The position numbers and the translations under genes were made by a program. From positions 1 through 29,032 of the forward strand of contig JAMIFV010000080.1 in NCBI GenBank assembly GCA_035906055.1: a stretch of DNA of 29,032 nucleotides. The letters run 5' to 3'. Under the pieces are notes generated by a model. The model was not told where the DNA came from. It saw nothing but the letters and a program-made list of their open reading frames with translations, and made no database searches. How positions within the stretch are numbered: the first letter of the stretch is position 1; every line of letters begins with the position of its first letter. Origin of the DNA: JAMIFV01 sp035906055. Lineage in GTDB: Bacteria > Pseudomonadota > Alphaproteobacteria > Rickettsiales > JABCZZ01. Below, one piece after another: positions 15,627 through 23,372 of the stretch.

Positions 15627-16610
15627 TCAAACTTTAACTTCAGGGGTGGGATGTTTGGTCTTGTAGATGGACACCAGGATGCCTGCGGTGATAAGGCCGA
15701 GCGTAACGCCAAGCGACAGCCCGGCGGGAAATTTCGTCCACCCCATGAGGTAGGAGATAAAGCCCTTGCTGCCGATAAAGATAAGCACGCAGGCCAGCGC
15801 GGGCTTAAGGTATTTGAAACGGTGAATAATCACGGACAGCGCGAAATACATCGAACGCAGGCCGAGGATGGCGAAAATATTACTGGTGTAAACGATGTAC
15901 GGGTCAAGCGTGATGGTGAAGATGGCCGGAACACTGTCCACGGCGAAGATCAGGTCGACGAACTCGATGAGCACCAGCGCCACCAAAAGCGGCGTAGCGA
16001 AGGGCTTGATCTTGCCCGTGCGCGGATGCGGCATCCTGACAATGAACTTCTGCCCGTGCAGCTCATTGGTGATGCGCAGGCGTTTCTTGAGTACGCGCAG
16101 GATAAAATTGTTCTCAATGTCGGGCAGTTCGTCACCCATGAACAGCATTTTCACGCCGGTATAAATGAGGAACGCCGCGAAGATATGCAGGATCCAGCTG
16201 AATTCCGCCACCAGCACCGCACCAAGACCGATCATGATGCCGCGCAGCACCACCACGCCCAGAATGCCCCAGAACAGCACGCGGTGCTGGTATTGTCTCG
16301 GTATATGGAAATAACTGAACACCAGCGAGATGACGAAGAGGTTATCCATGGAGAGCGTCTGCTCTACAATGTAGCCGGTCAGGTACTCCTTGCCGCTCGT
16401 AGCCCCCAGCGAATACCACACCCACGCCCCGAACAGCAGCGCCGCAGTGATGTAGAACAGGCTGGTCCAGAGGCTTTCCTTGATGGAGACTTCATGTGTC
16501 TTGCGATGGAGCACACCCAGATCGAACACAAGCAGTAAAAATACGATGCCAAGAAAGGTGCCCCACATCCACAGGGGTTTGCCCATCACTACTTCTGAGA
16601 GAATATCCAT
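15627..16610 (-). CDS. TerC/Alx-family integral membrane protein
   Basis: From ATG 16610 the protein has 327 residues and about nine hydrophobic helices. Family hallmarks include 'TGYIVEQTLSMDNLFVISL', 'FHIPRQYQHRVLFWGILGV' and 'LIEFVDLIFAVDSVPAIF', which carry the intramembrane acidic residues (EQTLSMDN, EFVDLIFAVDSVPA) thought to bind metal. Homologues such as Alx are linked to manganese export or homeostasis, and TerC to tellurite resistance. The specific ion cannot be read here. An in-frame start 54 bases upstream would add an Arg/His-rich leader that no homologue needs. No yybP-ykoY riboswitch was recognised upstream. The barrel-protein gene follows directly. Confidence 0.92.
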   Translation of the reverse strand: MDILSEVVMGKPLWMWGTFLGIVFLLLVFDLGVLHRKTHEVSIKESLWTSLFYITAALLFGAWVWYSLGATSGKEYLTGYIVEQTLSMDNLFVISLVFSYFHIPRQYQHRVLFWGILGVVVLRGIMIGLGAVLVAEFSWILHIFAAFLIYTGVKMLFMGDELPDIENNFILRVLKKRLRITNELHGQKFIVRMPHPRTGKIKPFATPLLVALVLIEFVDLIFAVDSVPAIFTITLDPYIVYTSNIFAILGLRSMYFALSVIIHRFKYLKPALACVLIFIGSKGFISYLMGWTKFPAGLSLGVTLGLITAGILVSIYKTKHPTPEVKV

Positions 16611-16766
16611 TACCGTTCCACGTTTCCTGCCACCACTTCTTGCATGGCGTGCATGGCTTGGCAAGCATAACCGGACATGAATTAAAAAATTATCATTAGC
16701 AGCGAGTTAGCGCACAACCAGCACCGCAGGAAAATGAGAAATCCCTCATAATGGGATGTACGTTTT

Positions 16767-17693
16767 TCAAAGCCGGGCTGTGATGGGTTCGTCAGCATCG
16801 CGCTGCTGGCGCACCTTGCCGGAATGGGAACCGGCGGCTTTATTGTCTTGCATGGCGTCTTGCTGGCCGGGCACGCAACGTTGAGCATCATGGCGCCTGA
16901 TGCCTCGCTTCGCGCAGAACTTGCTGGAAAGCTCCAGCACGCCGGAAGATACCGCGCAGGAATAGGTTTCAACGCTGGCAAGCCTTGCATAACGATGCGC
17001 GGCATTACGCTGGCCTTCGGGCTGCAGGCTTCCGGTCAGGCCTTTTTCTGACCACTCCATGAGCCTCTTGTTGCGCTCGGCCCCCACGAGAAACGTACCC
17101 GTGCCCCAGCTTGCGAACATGGCGGCCGCACGTCCCATCAGCATAGTCGGCCAGGATTGGCGCGGTGAGCAGGCAATGTCGTTTTCCACTTTATCATCAC
17201 GCGCGGCCACTTCCTCAGCGGTAAGCTTGTTGCCGCGCCAGCGGTCAATCACATGGTTGGCTTTCTTCACCCAGTACGCTTTATGGTCTTCCAGCAGCTT
17301 CATCGGCCACACCAGTAAGGTGCCGCCGGAAAGCAGCGTCGCCATCAGTATGGAATTGCCCGCACGCTCCCTGGGCAGCAGGGTCACGGTCTTTCCACCT
17401 TCTTGCACAACGCGCTCGGTAAGCTTGAATGCTTTGGCAAAATAGCCGCTGGCACGGTCGAAGCCCTCCTTGCTGAACCATGCCCCCGCCTTCCTGGCGA
17501 CAGGCACGTTCTCCAGCAGGTTCTTGCCGTTAAGGAACTGGTCGGTGATCCATAACGAGCTTGCTTCATTTACGCCAAAACCAATGCCCGTATACACTAC
17601 ACGGTCAAACACGCGTTCACCGGCGGATTTTTTGCGCTTTGCCTGCGCTTGCGGCATCACGTCTGCATCAAGGTTCATCACTGGATTAAGCAT
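16767..17693 (-). CDS. Hypothetical protein (308 aa)
   Basis: The 308-residue protein begins MLNPVMNLDADVMPQAQ and has a basic patch (AKRKKSAGERVFDR). Two or more moderately hydrophobic segments suggest membrane association: GFGVNEASSLWITDQF near 40-55, NSILMATLLSGGTLLVWPM near 115-135, and MLMGRAAAMFASWGTGTFLV near 185-205. The last 60 or so residues (from about SSKFCAKRGIRRHDAQRC) are very polar and Arg/Gln-rich, unlike the rest. This could be a natural tail or the result of a frameshift. I do not recognise a family. The ribosome site is weak, and the start could be Met 6. It lies alone between terC and kbl on the same strand. Confidence 0.65.
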   Translation of the reverse strand: MLNPVMNLDADVMPQAQAKRKKSAGERVFDRVVYTGIGFGVNEASSLWITDQFLNGKNLLENVPVARKAGAWFSKEGFDRASGYFAKAFKLTERVVQEGGKTVTLLPRERAGNSILMATLLSGGTLLVWPMKLLEDHKAYWVKKANHVIDRWRGNKLTAEEVAARDDKVENDIACSPRQSWPTMLMGRAAAMFASWGTGTFLVGAERNKRLMEWSEKGLTGSLQPEGQRNAAHRYARLASVETYSCAVSSGVLELSSKFCAKRGIRRHDAQRCVPGQQDAMQDNKAAGSHSGKVRQQRDADEPITARL

Positions 17694-17770
17694 GGGTGGA
17701 TTCTAACATTTTGTTTAGCTTTACAGCGTGACAATTTAGTTACAATTTAATCGACTGATAAATAATGTTA

Positions 17771-18964
17771 TTATCTAATTACGCCTAGCGCTTTGCCCAC
17801 TTTTTCAAACTTGTTCAGGGCAAATGCGATCTGCTCGTCGCTCAGGCTGGCACAGATTTGCAGGCGCAGACGTGCGGCTCCTTCCGGCACTACCGGATAG
17901 CCGAAGCCGGTGATGAAGATGCCTTCGCGCAAAAGCGCGTCGCTCATGCGGATGGCGAACGCCGTTTCCCCCACGATAATGGGAATGATGGCCGATTCAC
18001 CCTCCAGCGGACTGAAACCTATGGCCTTGAGGCCTTCGCGCATCTTCGCAGTGAGTTCATGCAGGCGCTTCACGCGCTGCGGTTCCGTTTCCATGATCTC
18101 AATCGCACGCAATGCGCTGCCCGCAACGGTGGCAGGCAATGCATTGGAGAAAAGCTGCGGGCGTGAAACCTGCTGCAGATATTGCACCACCGCCTCAGAC
18201 GCGGCCACATAACCGCCCGCCCCGCCGCCCAGCGCCTTGCCCAACGTTCCGGTGACGATATGCACTTTGCCTTCCACGCCGAAATGCTCCGCCGTGCCGC
18301 GCCCGTGTGTGCCCATCACACCCACGCCGTGCGAATCGTCGAGCACCACCACCGCGTTATATTTTTCCGCGAGCGCAAGTATCTCCGGCAATTTTGCGAT
18401 ATCGCCTTCCATGCTGAACACGCCGTCCGTGATGATGAACACACGGCGCGCGCCCTTCGCCTCTTTCAGTTTTTCCTCCAGTGACGCCATGTCGGAATGC
18501 GCATAGACCATGCGTTTGGCCTTGGACGCGCGGCAACCGTCAATGAGCGACGCATGGTTCAGCGCGTCGCTTATCAGCACATCTTCCGCGCCGGAAATGG
18601 CCGGTATCAGCCCGGTATTAGCCGCCCAGCAGGAAACATAGGTGAGCGCCGCCGTCGTATGGTGCAGCTTTGCAATGGCCGCTTCGATACGGCTATGGAT
18701 GGAAAACGTGCCGCAGATGAACCGCACCGACGCCGTGCCCGCGCCATACTCATGCAGCGCTTTTACACCCGCTTCTATCACCTGCGGGTGGTTGGAAAGC
18801 CCAAGATAATTATTGGACGAAAGCACCAGCACATCGCCTTTTACTTCTTCCATGCCCACCTGCGTGGCCATGGCCGACGTGATATGGCGGTAGGTCTTGA
18901 GCGTGCCTGCTTTCTGCATGGCAGCCAGTTCGCTTTGGAGGGAAGTGTCGAGTGTGTTGCTCAT
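17771..18964 (-). CDS. kbl: 2-amino-3-ketobutyrate CoA ligase (glycine C-acetyltransferase)
   Basis: The 397-residue protein, almost the same length as E. coli Kbl, is a PLP enzyme of the alpha-oxoamine synthase family. It has 'LSSNNYLGLSNHP' (49-60), 'GAGTASVRFICGT' (74-86), the PLP-binding 'VVVLDDSHGVGVMG' with D210 and H212, and the Schiff-base lysine K243 in 'TGTLGKALGGG'. It cleaves 2-amino-3-ketobutyrate with CoA to glycine and acetyl-CoA, the second step of threonine catabolism. It lies downstream of tdh on the same strand, the normal partner, but a 141-bp palindrome separates them and could affect co-expression. Confidence 0.97.
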   Translation of the reverse strand: MSNTLDTSLQSELAAMQKAGTLKTYRHITSAMATQVGMEEVKGDVLVLSSNNYLGLSNHPQVIEAGVKALHEYGAGTASVRFICGTFSIHSRIEAAIAKLHHTTAALTYVSCWAANTGLIPAISGAEDVLISDALNHASLIDGCRASKAKRMVYAHSDMASLEEKLKEAKGARRVFIITDGVFSMEGDIAKLPEILALAEKYNAVVVLDDSHGVGVMGTHGRGTAEHFGVEGKVHIVTGTLGKALGGGAGGYVAASEAVVQYLQQVSRPQLFSNALPATVAGSALRAIEIMETEPQRVKRLHELTAKMREGLKAIGFSPLEGESAIIPIIVGETAFAIRMSDALLREGIFITGFGYPVVPEGAARLRLQICASLSDEQIAFALNKFEKVGKALGVIR

Positions 18965-18975
18965 AATATCCTAGG

Positions 18976-19116
18976 AACCAGTTTATAATCTCGCTGTGGC
19001 GTAGCGAAAACAGCGTTCTTCGAGAACCGTAACGCAGTGTACGTTAGAGTACAAGAGTAACGGAAGCGCAGAAAACGCTGTTTGTAGCACGCCAGAGTAG
19101 AGATTATAGCTGGTTT
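18976..19116. repeat. 141-bp palindromic element, copy 2 (between tdh and kbl)
   Basis: AACCAGTTTATAATCTC at the left end mirrors GAGATTATAGCTGGTT at the right. The interior matches the element at 2449-2589 closely (for example TTCGAGAACCG, GGAAGCGCAGAAA and CAGAGTAGAGATTATA are shared), and both copies are exactly 141 bp. Its right end overlaps the first two bases (complement) of the tdh stop codon, and its left end is 12 bases from the kbl ATG. It forms the tdh-kbl intercistronic spacer. Confidence 0.8.
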
Positions 19117-20140
19117 AGTTCCAATCAAGAATCACTTTACCGGATTGACCAGAACGCATCACCTCAAAGCCTTTTTCAAAATCCGTATAATCGTAACGGT
19201 GGGTGATGATGGGCGCGATATCCATGCCGGTCTGTAGCATGGAGTTAAGCTTGTACCATGTCTCGAACATCAGGCGGCCATAAATACCCTTGATGGTCAG
19301 TCCCTTGAACACAATGGCGTTCCAGTCGATGCCGGTCTTATCCGGCTGGATGCCCAGCATCGCGATCTTGCCGCCATGTGCCATATGCTCGATCATCATC
19401 GTGAGCCCCGCCGGATTACCCGACATTTCCAGCCCCACATCGAACCCTTCGCTCATGTGCAGTTTTTTCATGACCGCATGCAGGTCTTCTTTCGTCACGT
19501 TCACGGCAGCCGTCACCCCCATCTTACGGGCAAGATCCAGACGATAATCGTTTATGTCCGTGATGACGATATGCCGCGCGCCCGCATGGCGCGCCATGGC
19601 AATGGCCATGATGCCGATGGGCCCCGCGCCCGTGATGAGCACGTCCTCCCCGACAAGGTCAAACGACAATGCCGTATGCGCCGCATTGCCCAGCGGGTCG
19701 AATATCGCGAAATATTCTTCCGGAATGTCGCGGCTGCATGACCAGATATTGAGTGCGGGCACGGCCACATATTCGGCGAACGCGCCATCGCGGTTCACGC
19801 CCACACCTAAAGTGTTGGCGCATAAATGCCTGCGCCCGGCGAGGCAGTTGCGGCAGTGGCCGCAGACGATATGCCCCTCCGCGCTCACGAGGTCACCCAC
19901 TTTCAGGCCGGGCACATTGCTGCCGAGCGCCGCGATCGTGCCGACGAACTCATGCCCGATGACGGTGGGAATGTTTATGGTTTTCTGCGCCCATGCATCC
20001 CAGTTGTAGATATGCACATCCGTGCCGCAAATGCCGGTTTTACGCACTTTTATCAATACATCATTGATGCCGTATTCCGGTTCCGGCACATCCGCCAGCC
20101 ACAACCCTTTTTCCGCTTTTGATTTTACGAGCGCTTTCAT
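19115..20140 (-). CDS. tdh: L-threonine 3-dehydrogenase
   Basis: From ATG 20140 the protein has 341 residues, the same as E. coli Tdh. Catalytic zinc ligands C38, H63 and E64 and the relay residues T40 and H43 are present (GICGTDVHIYNWDAW; IGHEF). The structural zinc site is C93, C96, C99 and C107 (CGHCRNCLAGRRHLC). The NAD-binding motif is 'VLITGAGPIGIMAIAMARH', followed by 'VITDIN', where Asp selects NAD+. It oxidises threonine to 2-amino-3-ketobutyrate for Kbl. A start 15 bases upstream is open, but AAGGGG lies correctly placed before 20140. The stop overlaps the 141-bp palindrome. The divergent neighbour is a zinc-ribbon gene. Confidence 0.97.
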   Translation of the reverse strand: MKALVKSKAEKGLWLADVPEPEYGINDVLIKVRKTGICGTDVHIYNWDAWAQKTINIPTVIGHEFVGTIAALGSNVPGLKVGDLVSAEGHIVCGHCRNCLAGRRHLCANTLGVGVNRDGAFAEYVAVPALNIWSCSRDIPEEYFAIFDPLGNAAHTALSFDLVGEDVLITGAGPIGIMAIAMARHAGARHIVITDINDYRLDLARKMGVTAAVNVTKEDLHAVMKKLHMSEGFDVGLEMSGNPAGLTMMIEHMAHGGKIAMLGIQPDKTGIDWNAIVFKGLTIKGIYGRLMFETWYKLNSMLQTGMDIAPIITHRYDYTDFEKGFEVMRSGQSGKVILDWN

Positions 20141-20240
20141 ACCATACCCCTTCATTCATCGTGAAACAACTATAGCACATGTTCTTGTGGCGGCTGAGTA
20201 TTTTTATCGGTATAAGCCCGCATCAGATGGAGACCCGATC

Positions 20241-20594
20241 ATGACCGATAATGTAACATGCCCCAGATGCAGCTCAGAATACGCTTATAAAGACGGTAAT
20301 TTCTGGACATGCCCGGAATGCGCGCATGAATGGCATGATGCTGCACCGCAACAAACACCATCCGAACCGGATACCGCAGTGCGCGATGCCAACGGCAACC
20401 TGCTTGTCACGGGTGATTCCGTCACGGTGATCAAAGACCTGAAAGTGAAAGGTTCATCTTCAACCGTTAAAAGCGGCACGAAGGTACGCAACATCCGCAT
20501 TCTCGAAGACGCGGTGGACGGCCACAACATCGCCTGCAGGATCGACGGTATCGGCGCCATGAACCTGAAATCGGAATTCGTGAAAAAGGCTTAG
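20241..20594 (+). CDS. PhnA/YjdM-family zinc-ribbon protein
   Basis: The 117-residue protein begins with a zinc ribbon (C7, C10, C24, C27: CPRCSSEYAYKDGNFWTCPEC), a short linker (PQQTPSEPD), and then the conserved PhnA domain: 'VRDANGNLLVTGDSVTVIKD', 'LKVKGSSSTVKSGTKVRNIR' and 'CRIDGIGAMNLKSEFVKKA'. E. coli YjdM was called PhnA (alkylphosphonate uptake), but its actual function is unproven; it is not the phosphonoacetate hydrolase of the same name. The ATG at 20241 has GGAGA upstream. It is divergent from tdh and ends 30 bases from the convergent diguanylate cyclase. Confidence 0.9.
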   Translation: MTDNVTCPRCSSEYAYKDGNFWTCPECAHEWHDAAPQQTPSEPDTAVRDANGNLLVTGDSVTVIKDLKVKGSSSTVKSGTKVRNIRILEDAVDGHNIACRIDGIGAMNLKSEFVKKA

Positions 20595-20627
20595 AGCCTG
20601 TTTCATAATCCCGCTGCGGCAAGATTA
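20595..20627. repeat. Short palindrome, possible remnant of the 141-bp element
   Basis: CATAATC and GATTATG flank a GC core (CCGCTGCGG), and the left side reads GCCTGTTTCATAATCCCGCTG, similar to the left end of the 141-bp elements (CCTGTTTATAATCTTGCTCTG and CAGTTTATAATCTCGCTG). It overlaps the stop codon of the diguanylate cyclase (20625-20627). It could also act as a bidirectional hairpin terminator, but it lacks T-runs. Confidence 0.35.
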
Positions 20628-22283
20628 TGCGTCGAACGCGGTGATGCGGTCACGCCCCGCCGCCTTGGACTGATAAAGCGCCACGTCGGCACGCTTTACC
20701 AGCGACTGGGCGTCCGGCGTGTCCTTTACAAAACTGCTGACGCCGATGCTCACTGTGATGGGGCGATGCGTCCACGCCGCGCCGGTGATCGCATTGCGCA
20801 AATGCTCCGCCGTCTTCATCGCACCTTCCAGCGGGGTCTGCGTCAGGATGATGCCGAATTCCTCGCCGCCATAGCGCGCCACGCAGTCAGACGGCCGCAC
20901 GCCGCCTGCCAGCAGCGCCGCCACCTGACTGATCACCGCGTCACCCGCCTGATGCCCGAACGTGTCGTTGAACGATTTGAAGTGGTCGATGTCGACCATG
21001 ATGACCGACAGCTCGTTCTTGTAACGCCTCGCGCGGTGATATTCCTGCTCAAGATATTCCTGGAAGAAACGGTGGTTGCGCAGGCCGGTCATGCTATCCG
21101 TATCGGCGCGGTTCTTAAGCTCCTCCTTGTCGGACTCCAGCTGCGCTTTCTGCTTACGCAGCAACTCGTTGGAAAGTGAAAGCTGCTCCTGCGAATCCTT
21201 CAGCGCTTCCGAGGCGATGGCATCGCGCAGTGTGGAGGTCAGCACGCCAGCCATAAGCTGCAACGTACCCACGTCCTCCTTGGTAAACCCCGATACCTTG
21301 CCGGACGCCACTTTCAGCACGCCCATTGTCTGGTCTTTATGGATAAGCGGCACCACCATCATGGAGCGCACGCCCACTTTGCGGCAGATCACCTTGTCCA
21401 CGCGCGGATCCGTTTCGCTGTCTTCGCAGATCTGCGTGGCTCCCGTTTCCACACACAACCCCGAAAGGCTGCCTTTGGCTTTGATGCGTATGCCGATGAA
21501 CGGCGTCACCATGCCGCTACCGGCATGATAGACCATTTCATCTGCTTCCAGCATTTCTATGGCCGCGCCTTCCGCATTGGTGATGGACTGCGCGCGCCGC
21601 GCGATGGCCTGCATGGCACCATGCAGGTCCAGCCGGTGGCTGATGATCTCGTGCTGTGCTTCCACCACCTGCGTCATGCGCGACGCGATCGCACGATGCA
21701 TCGCCGCCGCGTCACTTTCCATTTCCAGTATCTGCTCATGCGTATGCGCCTCCTTGCGGGCAGCGACATAGGCGATGAGTATAAACAGATACATCCCTGC
21801 CACGCCGATCAGGAAAAGACTGCTCGTGTGTTTCATCGCCTCCCGCCAGCGCTCCTCGCGCTCGGCAAGCAGGCGGGTCTCTTCTGCATGCATGGCATCT
21901 ATCTGTTTGCCGATCGCTTCACTTGCAGCCTCGTCATATGCAACAGGCGGCAAACCCGCTTTGGGCAGGCTGGCAAGCAACGTGTCGATTTTCTGGCGTA
22001 AAGGCGGTATGTGCGTCTGCTGTACGGGATTATCTTTGGTAAGGGTTTCAATCGTTGCCAGCGTCTCCTGCGCGCGCTCCAGCGAGCGGCTGTAATCGCT
22101 GCTGAAACCCCTGAGTTGCGTAGATAGCAATTCCAGATGGTTCAACACCTTGTGCGTATGCGTTACCCACCTGCCCTGCTCCATCTGCTGCTCAGGGATA
22201 GCATGGATGTAAGTGCCCACCCACACCGCGAATAGTGTGAGCAGCGCAATCCCAGAAATAAAAGACCAGCGTATCTGCTTCAT
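20625..22283 (-). CDS. Membrane-anchored GAF-GGDEF diguanylate cyclase
   Basis: The 552-residue protein has a first membrane helix (about 8-27), a periplasmic helical domain (about 30-150), and a second helix (about 152-172, SLFLIGVAGMYLFILIAYVA). A cytoplasmic GAF domain (about 210-360, with 'SGLCVETGATQICEDSETDP' and 'VRSMMVVPLIHKDQTMGVL') follows, then a coiled coil and a GGDEF domain. The active-site loop is GGEEF (472-476), and the inhibitory I-site RPSD (463-466) is at the standard five-residue distance, so product feedback is expected. 'DSMTGLRNHRFF' and 'VDIDHFKSFNDTFGHQAGD' complete the domain. It should make cyclic di-GMP from GTP in response to a periplasmic or GAF ligand. No EAL domain is present. 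Confidence 0.95.
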   Translation of the reverse strand: MKQIRWSFISGIALLTLFAVWVGTYIHAIPEQQMEQGRWVTHTHKVLNHLELLSTQLRGFSSDYSRSLERAQETLATIETLTKDNPVQQTHIPPLRQKIDTLLASLPKAGLPPVAYDEAASEAIGKQIDAMHAEETRLLAEREERWREAMKHTSSLFLIGVAGMYLFILIAYVAARKEAHTHEQILEMESDAAAMHRAIASRMTQVVEAQHEIISHRLDLHGAMQAIARRAQSITNAEGAAIEMLEADEMVYHAGSGMVTPFIGIRIKAKGSLSGLCVETGATQICEDSETDPRVDKVICRKVGVRSMMVVPLIHKDQTMGVLKVASGKVSGFTKEDVGTLQLMAGVLTSTLRDAIASEALKDSQEQLSLSNELLRKQKAQLESDKEELKNRADTDSMTGLRNHRFFQEYLEQEYHRARRYKNELSVIMVDIDHFKSFNDTFGHQAGDAVISQVAALLAGGVRPSDCVARYGGEEFGIILTQTPLEGAMKTAEHLRNAITGAAWTHRPITVSIGVSSFVKDTPDAQSLVKRADVALYQSKAAGRDRITAFDA

Positions 22284-22425
22284 GCTCTCACCATATTTAC
22301 ATTACGTAAATAATTTATAAACGTAACAACAAGGTACGCGCAGCCGTTTAAAAAACTATAATTTAAATGCGCACAGAAGGCTCCCATCTCTGCGATATGG
22401 ACTCAAGGTTGGACCCTGAGAGAAT

Positions 22426-22502
22426 TGGCGTGCCCGAGAGGATTCGAACCTCCGACCGTCAGCTTAGAAGGCTGATGCTCTATCCAGCTGAGCTACGGGC
22501 AC
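22426..22502 (-). tRNA. tRNA-Arg (anticodon UCU)
   Basis: The minus strand folds as a full cloverleaf. The acceptor is GTGCCCG/CGGGCAC, the D-stem GCTC/GAGC with AGCTGGATA, the anticodon stem TCAGC/GCTGA with loop CTTCTAA, and the T-arm GGAGG-TTCGAAT-CCTCT. The anticodon TCT lies at 22468-22466 and reads AGA/AGG. Discriminator G is at 22429 and the CCA end is encoded (22428-22426). Confidence 0.97.
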
Positions 22503-22511
22503 GTCGGGGCA

Positions 22512-22540
22512 GTGATAGCCTCTGGTTTTCAGGCAGGCAA
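22512..22540 (-). promoter_or_regulatory. Putative promoter of tRNA-Arg
   Basis: On the minus strand TTGCCT (22540-22535) and TATCAC (22517-22512) are separated by 17 bases, with the mature tRNA 5' end 9 bases after the -10 hexamer. The fit and position are good. The remaining bases up to 22633 are AT-rich with no gene, and the gap from 22303 to 22425 shows nothing certain. Confidence 0.45.
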
Positions 22541-22690
22541 GCGCGATTTATACCCCTGCAAGAAGCGATTTTTTAGATGAAAGTCATATAATCATATGAA
22601 ATATAACGATATTAAACTTCATATAATCTTCACATGCAGCCACGTGCAATATTAGTACAATGCACAGGTTATTCATTGATCTGGAATCCC

Positions 22691-23173
22691 ATGCCTGACC
22701 ATCTCATAGCACTGCGAGCGCAATTAGCGGAAAGAATCCGCCATGGCGAGCGCGTAGCCGGGCAGGTGAAGGGCATCGTGAGCAAAAGCAGGATCGCGCA
22801 GCACGGCACGGGCGGGCGCGAAGGTGAAGACCTGCGCGACCCCGTAACACGCCAGCAGGTAAAGGAACTGGTACATCAGGGCCATGATAAGGCACACCCG
22901 ATGGAAATGGACCCTGCCCAGATCGTTGTGCATGATTGCCCCGAACTGCATGACATGCGCAGGACGCTTAAACATAAAGACTACCTGATAAAAACAGCCA
23001 AAGAGACAAAGGCTAAAGAAAACGCATCATGGGGCGAAACGGTGGGCAAGAAAAAATGCATTACGCACAAGCCCCGCTGCCGCAAAGGTGGCCATGCGGA
23101 TTATCTGCACGAACGCCAGCATGATGAAAAGCACCATCTCGACGGCGATGTAGGGCATAGCCAGATACATTGA
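22691..23173 (+). CDS. Doubtful His-rich open frame (160 aa); opposite strand may be the real gene
   Basis: Read on the plus strand from ATG 22691, the frame is open for 160 residues and begins MPDHLIALRAQLAERIRHG. It is about 12 percent histidine (for example VHQGHDKAHP and HERQHDEKHHLDGDVGH), has no zinc-site spacing or family pattern I recognise, and lacks a ribosome site. Its histidine codons are mainly CAT/CAC, which are the complements of ATG and GTG, so the odd composition is what would be expected of a shadow of a membrane-protein gene on the other strand. I keep it because the frame itself is unbroken, while the minus-strand alternative has one stop. Confidence 0.22.
   Translation: MPDHLIALRAQLAERIRHGERVAGQVKGIVSKSRIAQHGTGGREGEDLRDPVTRQQVKELVHQGHDKAHPMEMDPAQIVVHDCPELHDMRRTLKHKDYLIKTAKETKAKENASWGETVGKKKCITHKPRCRKGGHADYLHERQHDEKHHLDGDVGHSQIH
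22724..23170 (-). pseudogene. Probable membrane-protein gene interrupted by a single TGA
   Basis: On the minus strand, a frame from ATG 23170 to the stop at 22724 encodes about 148 residues with one in-frame TGA (23029-23027). The translation has three convincing hydrophobic segments: MYLAMPYIAVEMVLFIMLAF, then CVFFSLCLFGCFYQVVFMF just after the TGA, and VCLIMALMYQFLYLLACYG. Charged loops lie between them. The composition is natural for a small integral membrane protein. No family is recognised. The single TGA suggests recent inactivation, or less likely readthrough. No clear ribosome site is seen before the ATG; an in-frame ATG at 23227 would extend it. Confidence 0.35.
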
Positions 23174-23372
23174 AACTTGGCAGCCCTCTTGCCTAGTTAA
23201 CAGAAACCCCACTTTAACGCATTGCAATTAACGCAATATTTATCATTTGCTTTTAAAAAGGTTGAGTTGTGCGCGCTTCGGTGTAAGAAGCGAGCATGTA
23301 ATACTGTCTGCTTTCCGTTAGGGTGGGCGTGGCGGCTAATCGCTAAGGGCAAAACAAAAGAAGGAGACCTCT

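Noticed and set aside
16611..16766. yybP-ykoY manganese riboswitch upstream of the TerC-family gene
   Set aside because: I searched the leader for the family's conserved core words and did not find them; a covariance model search would settle it.
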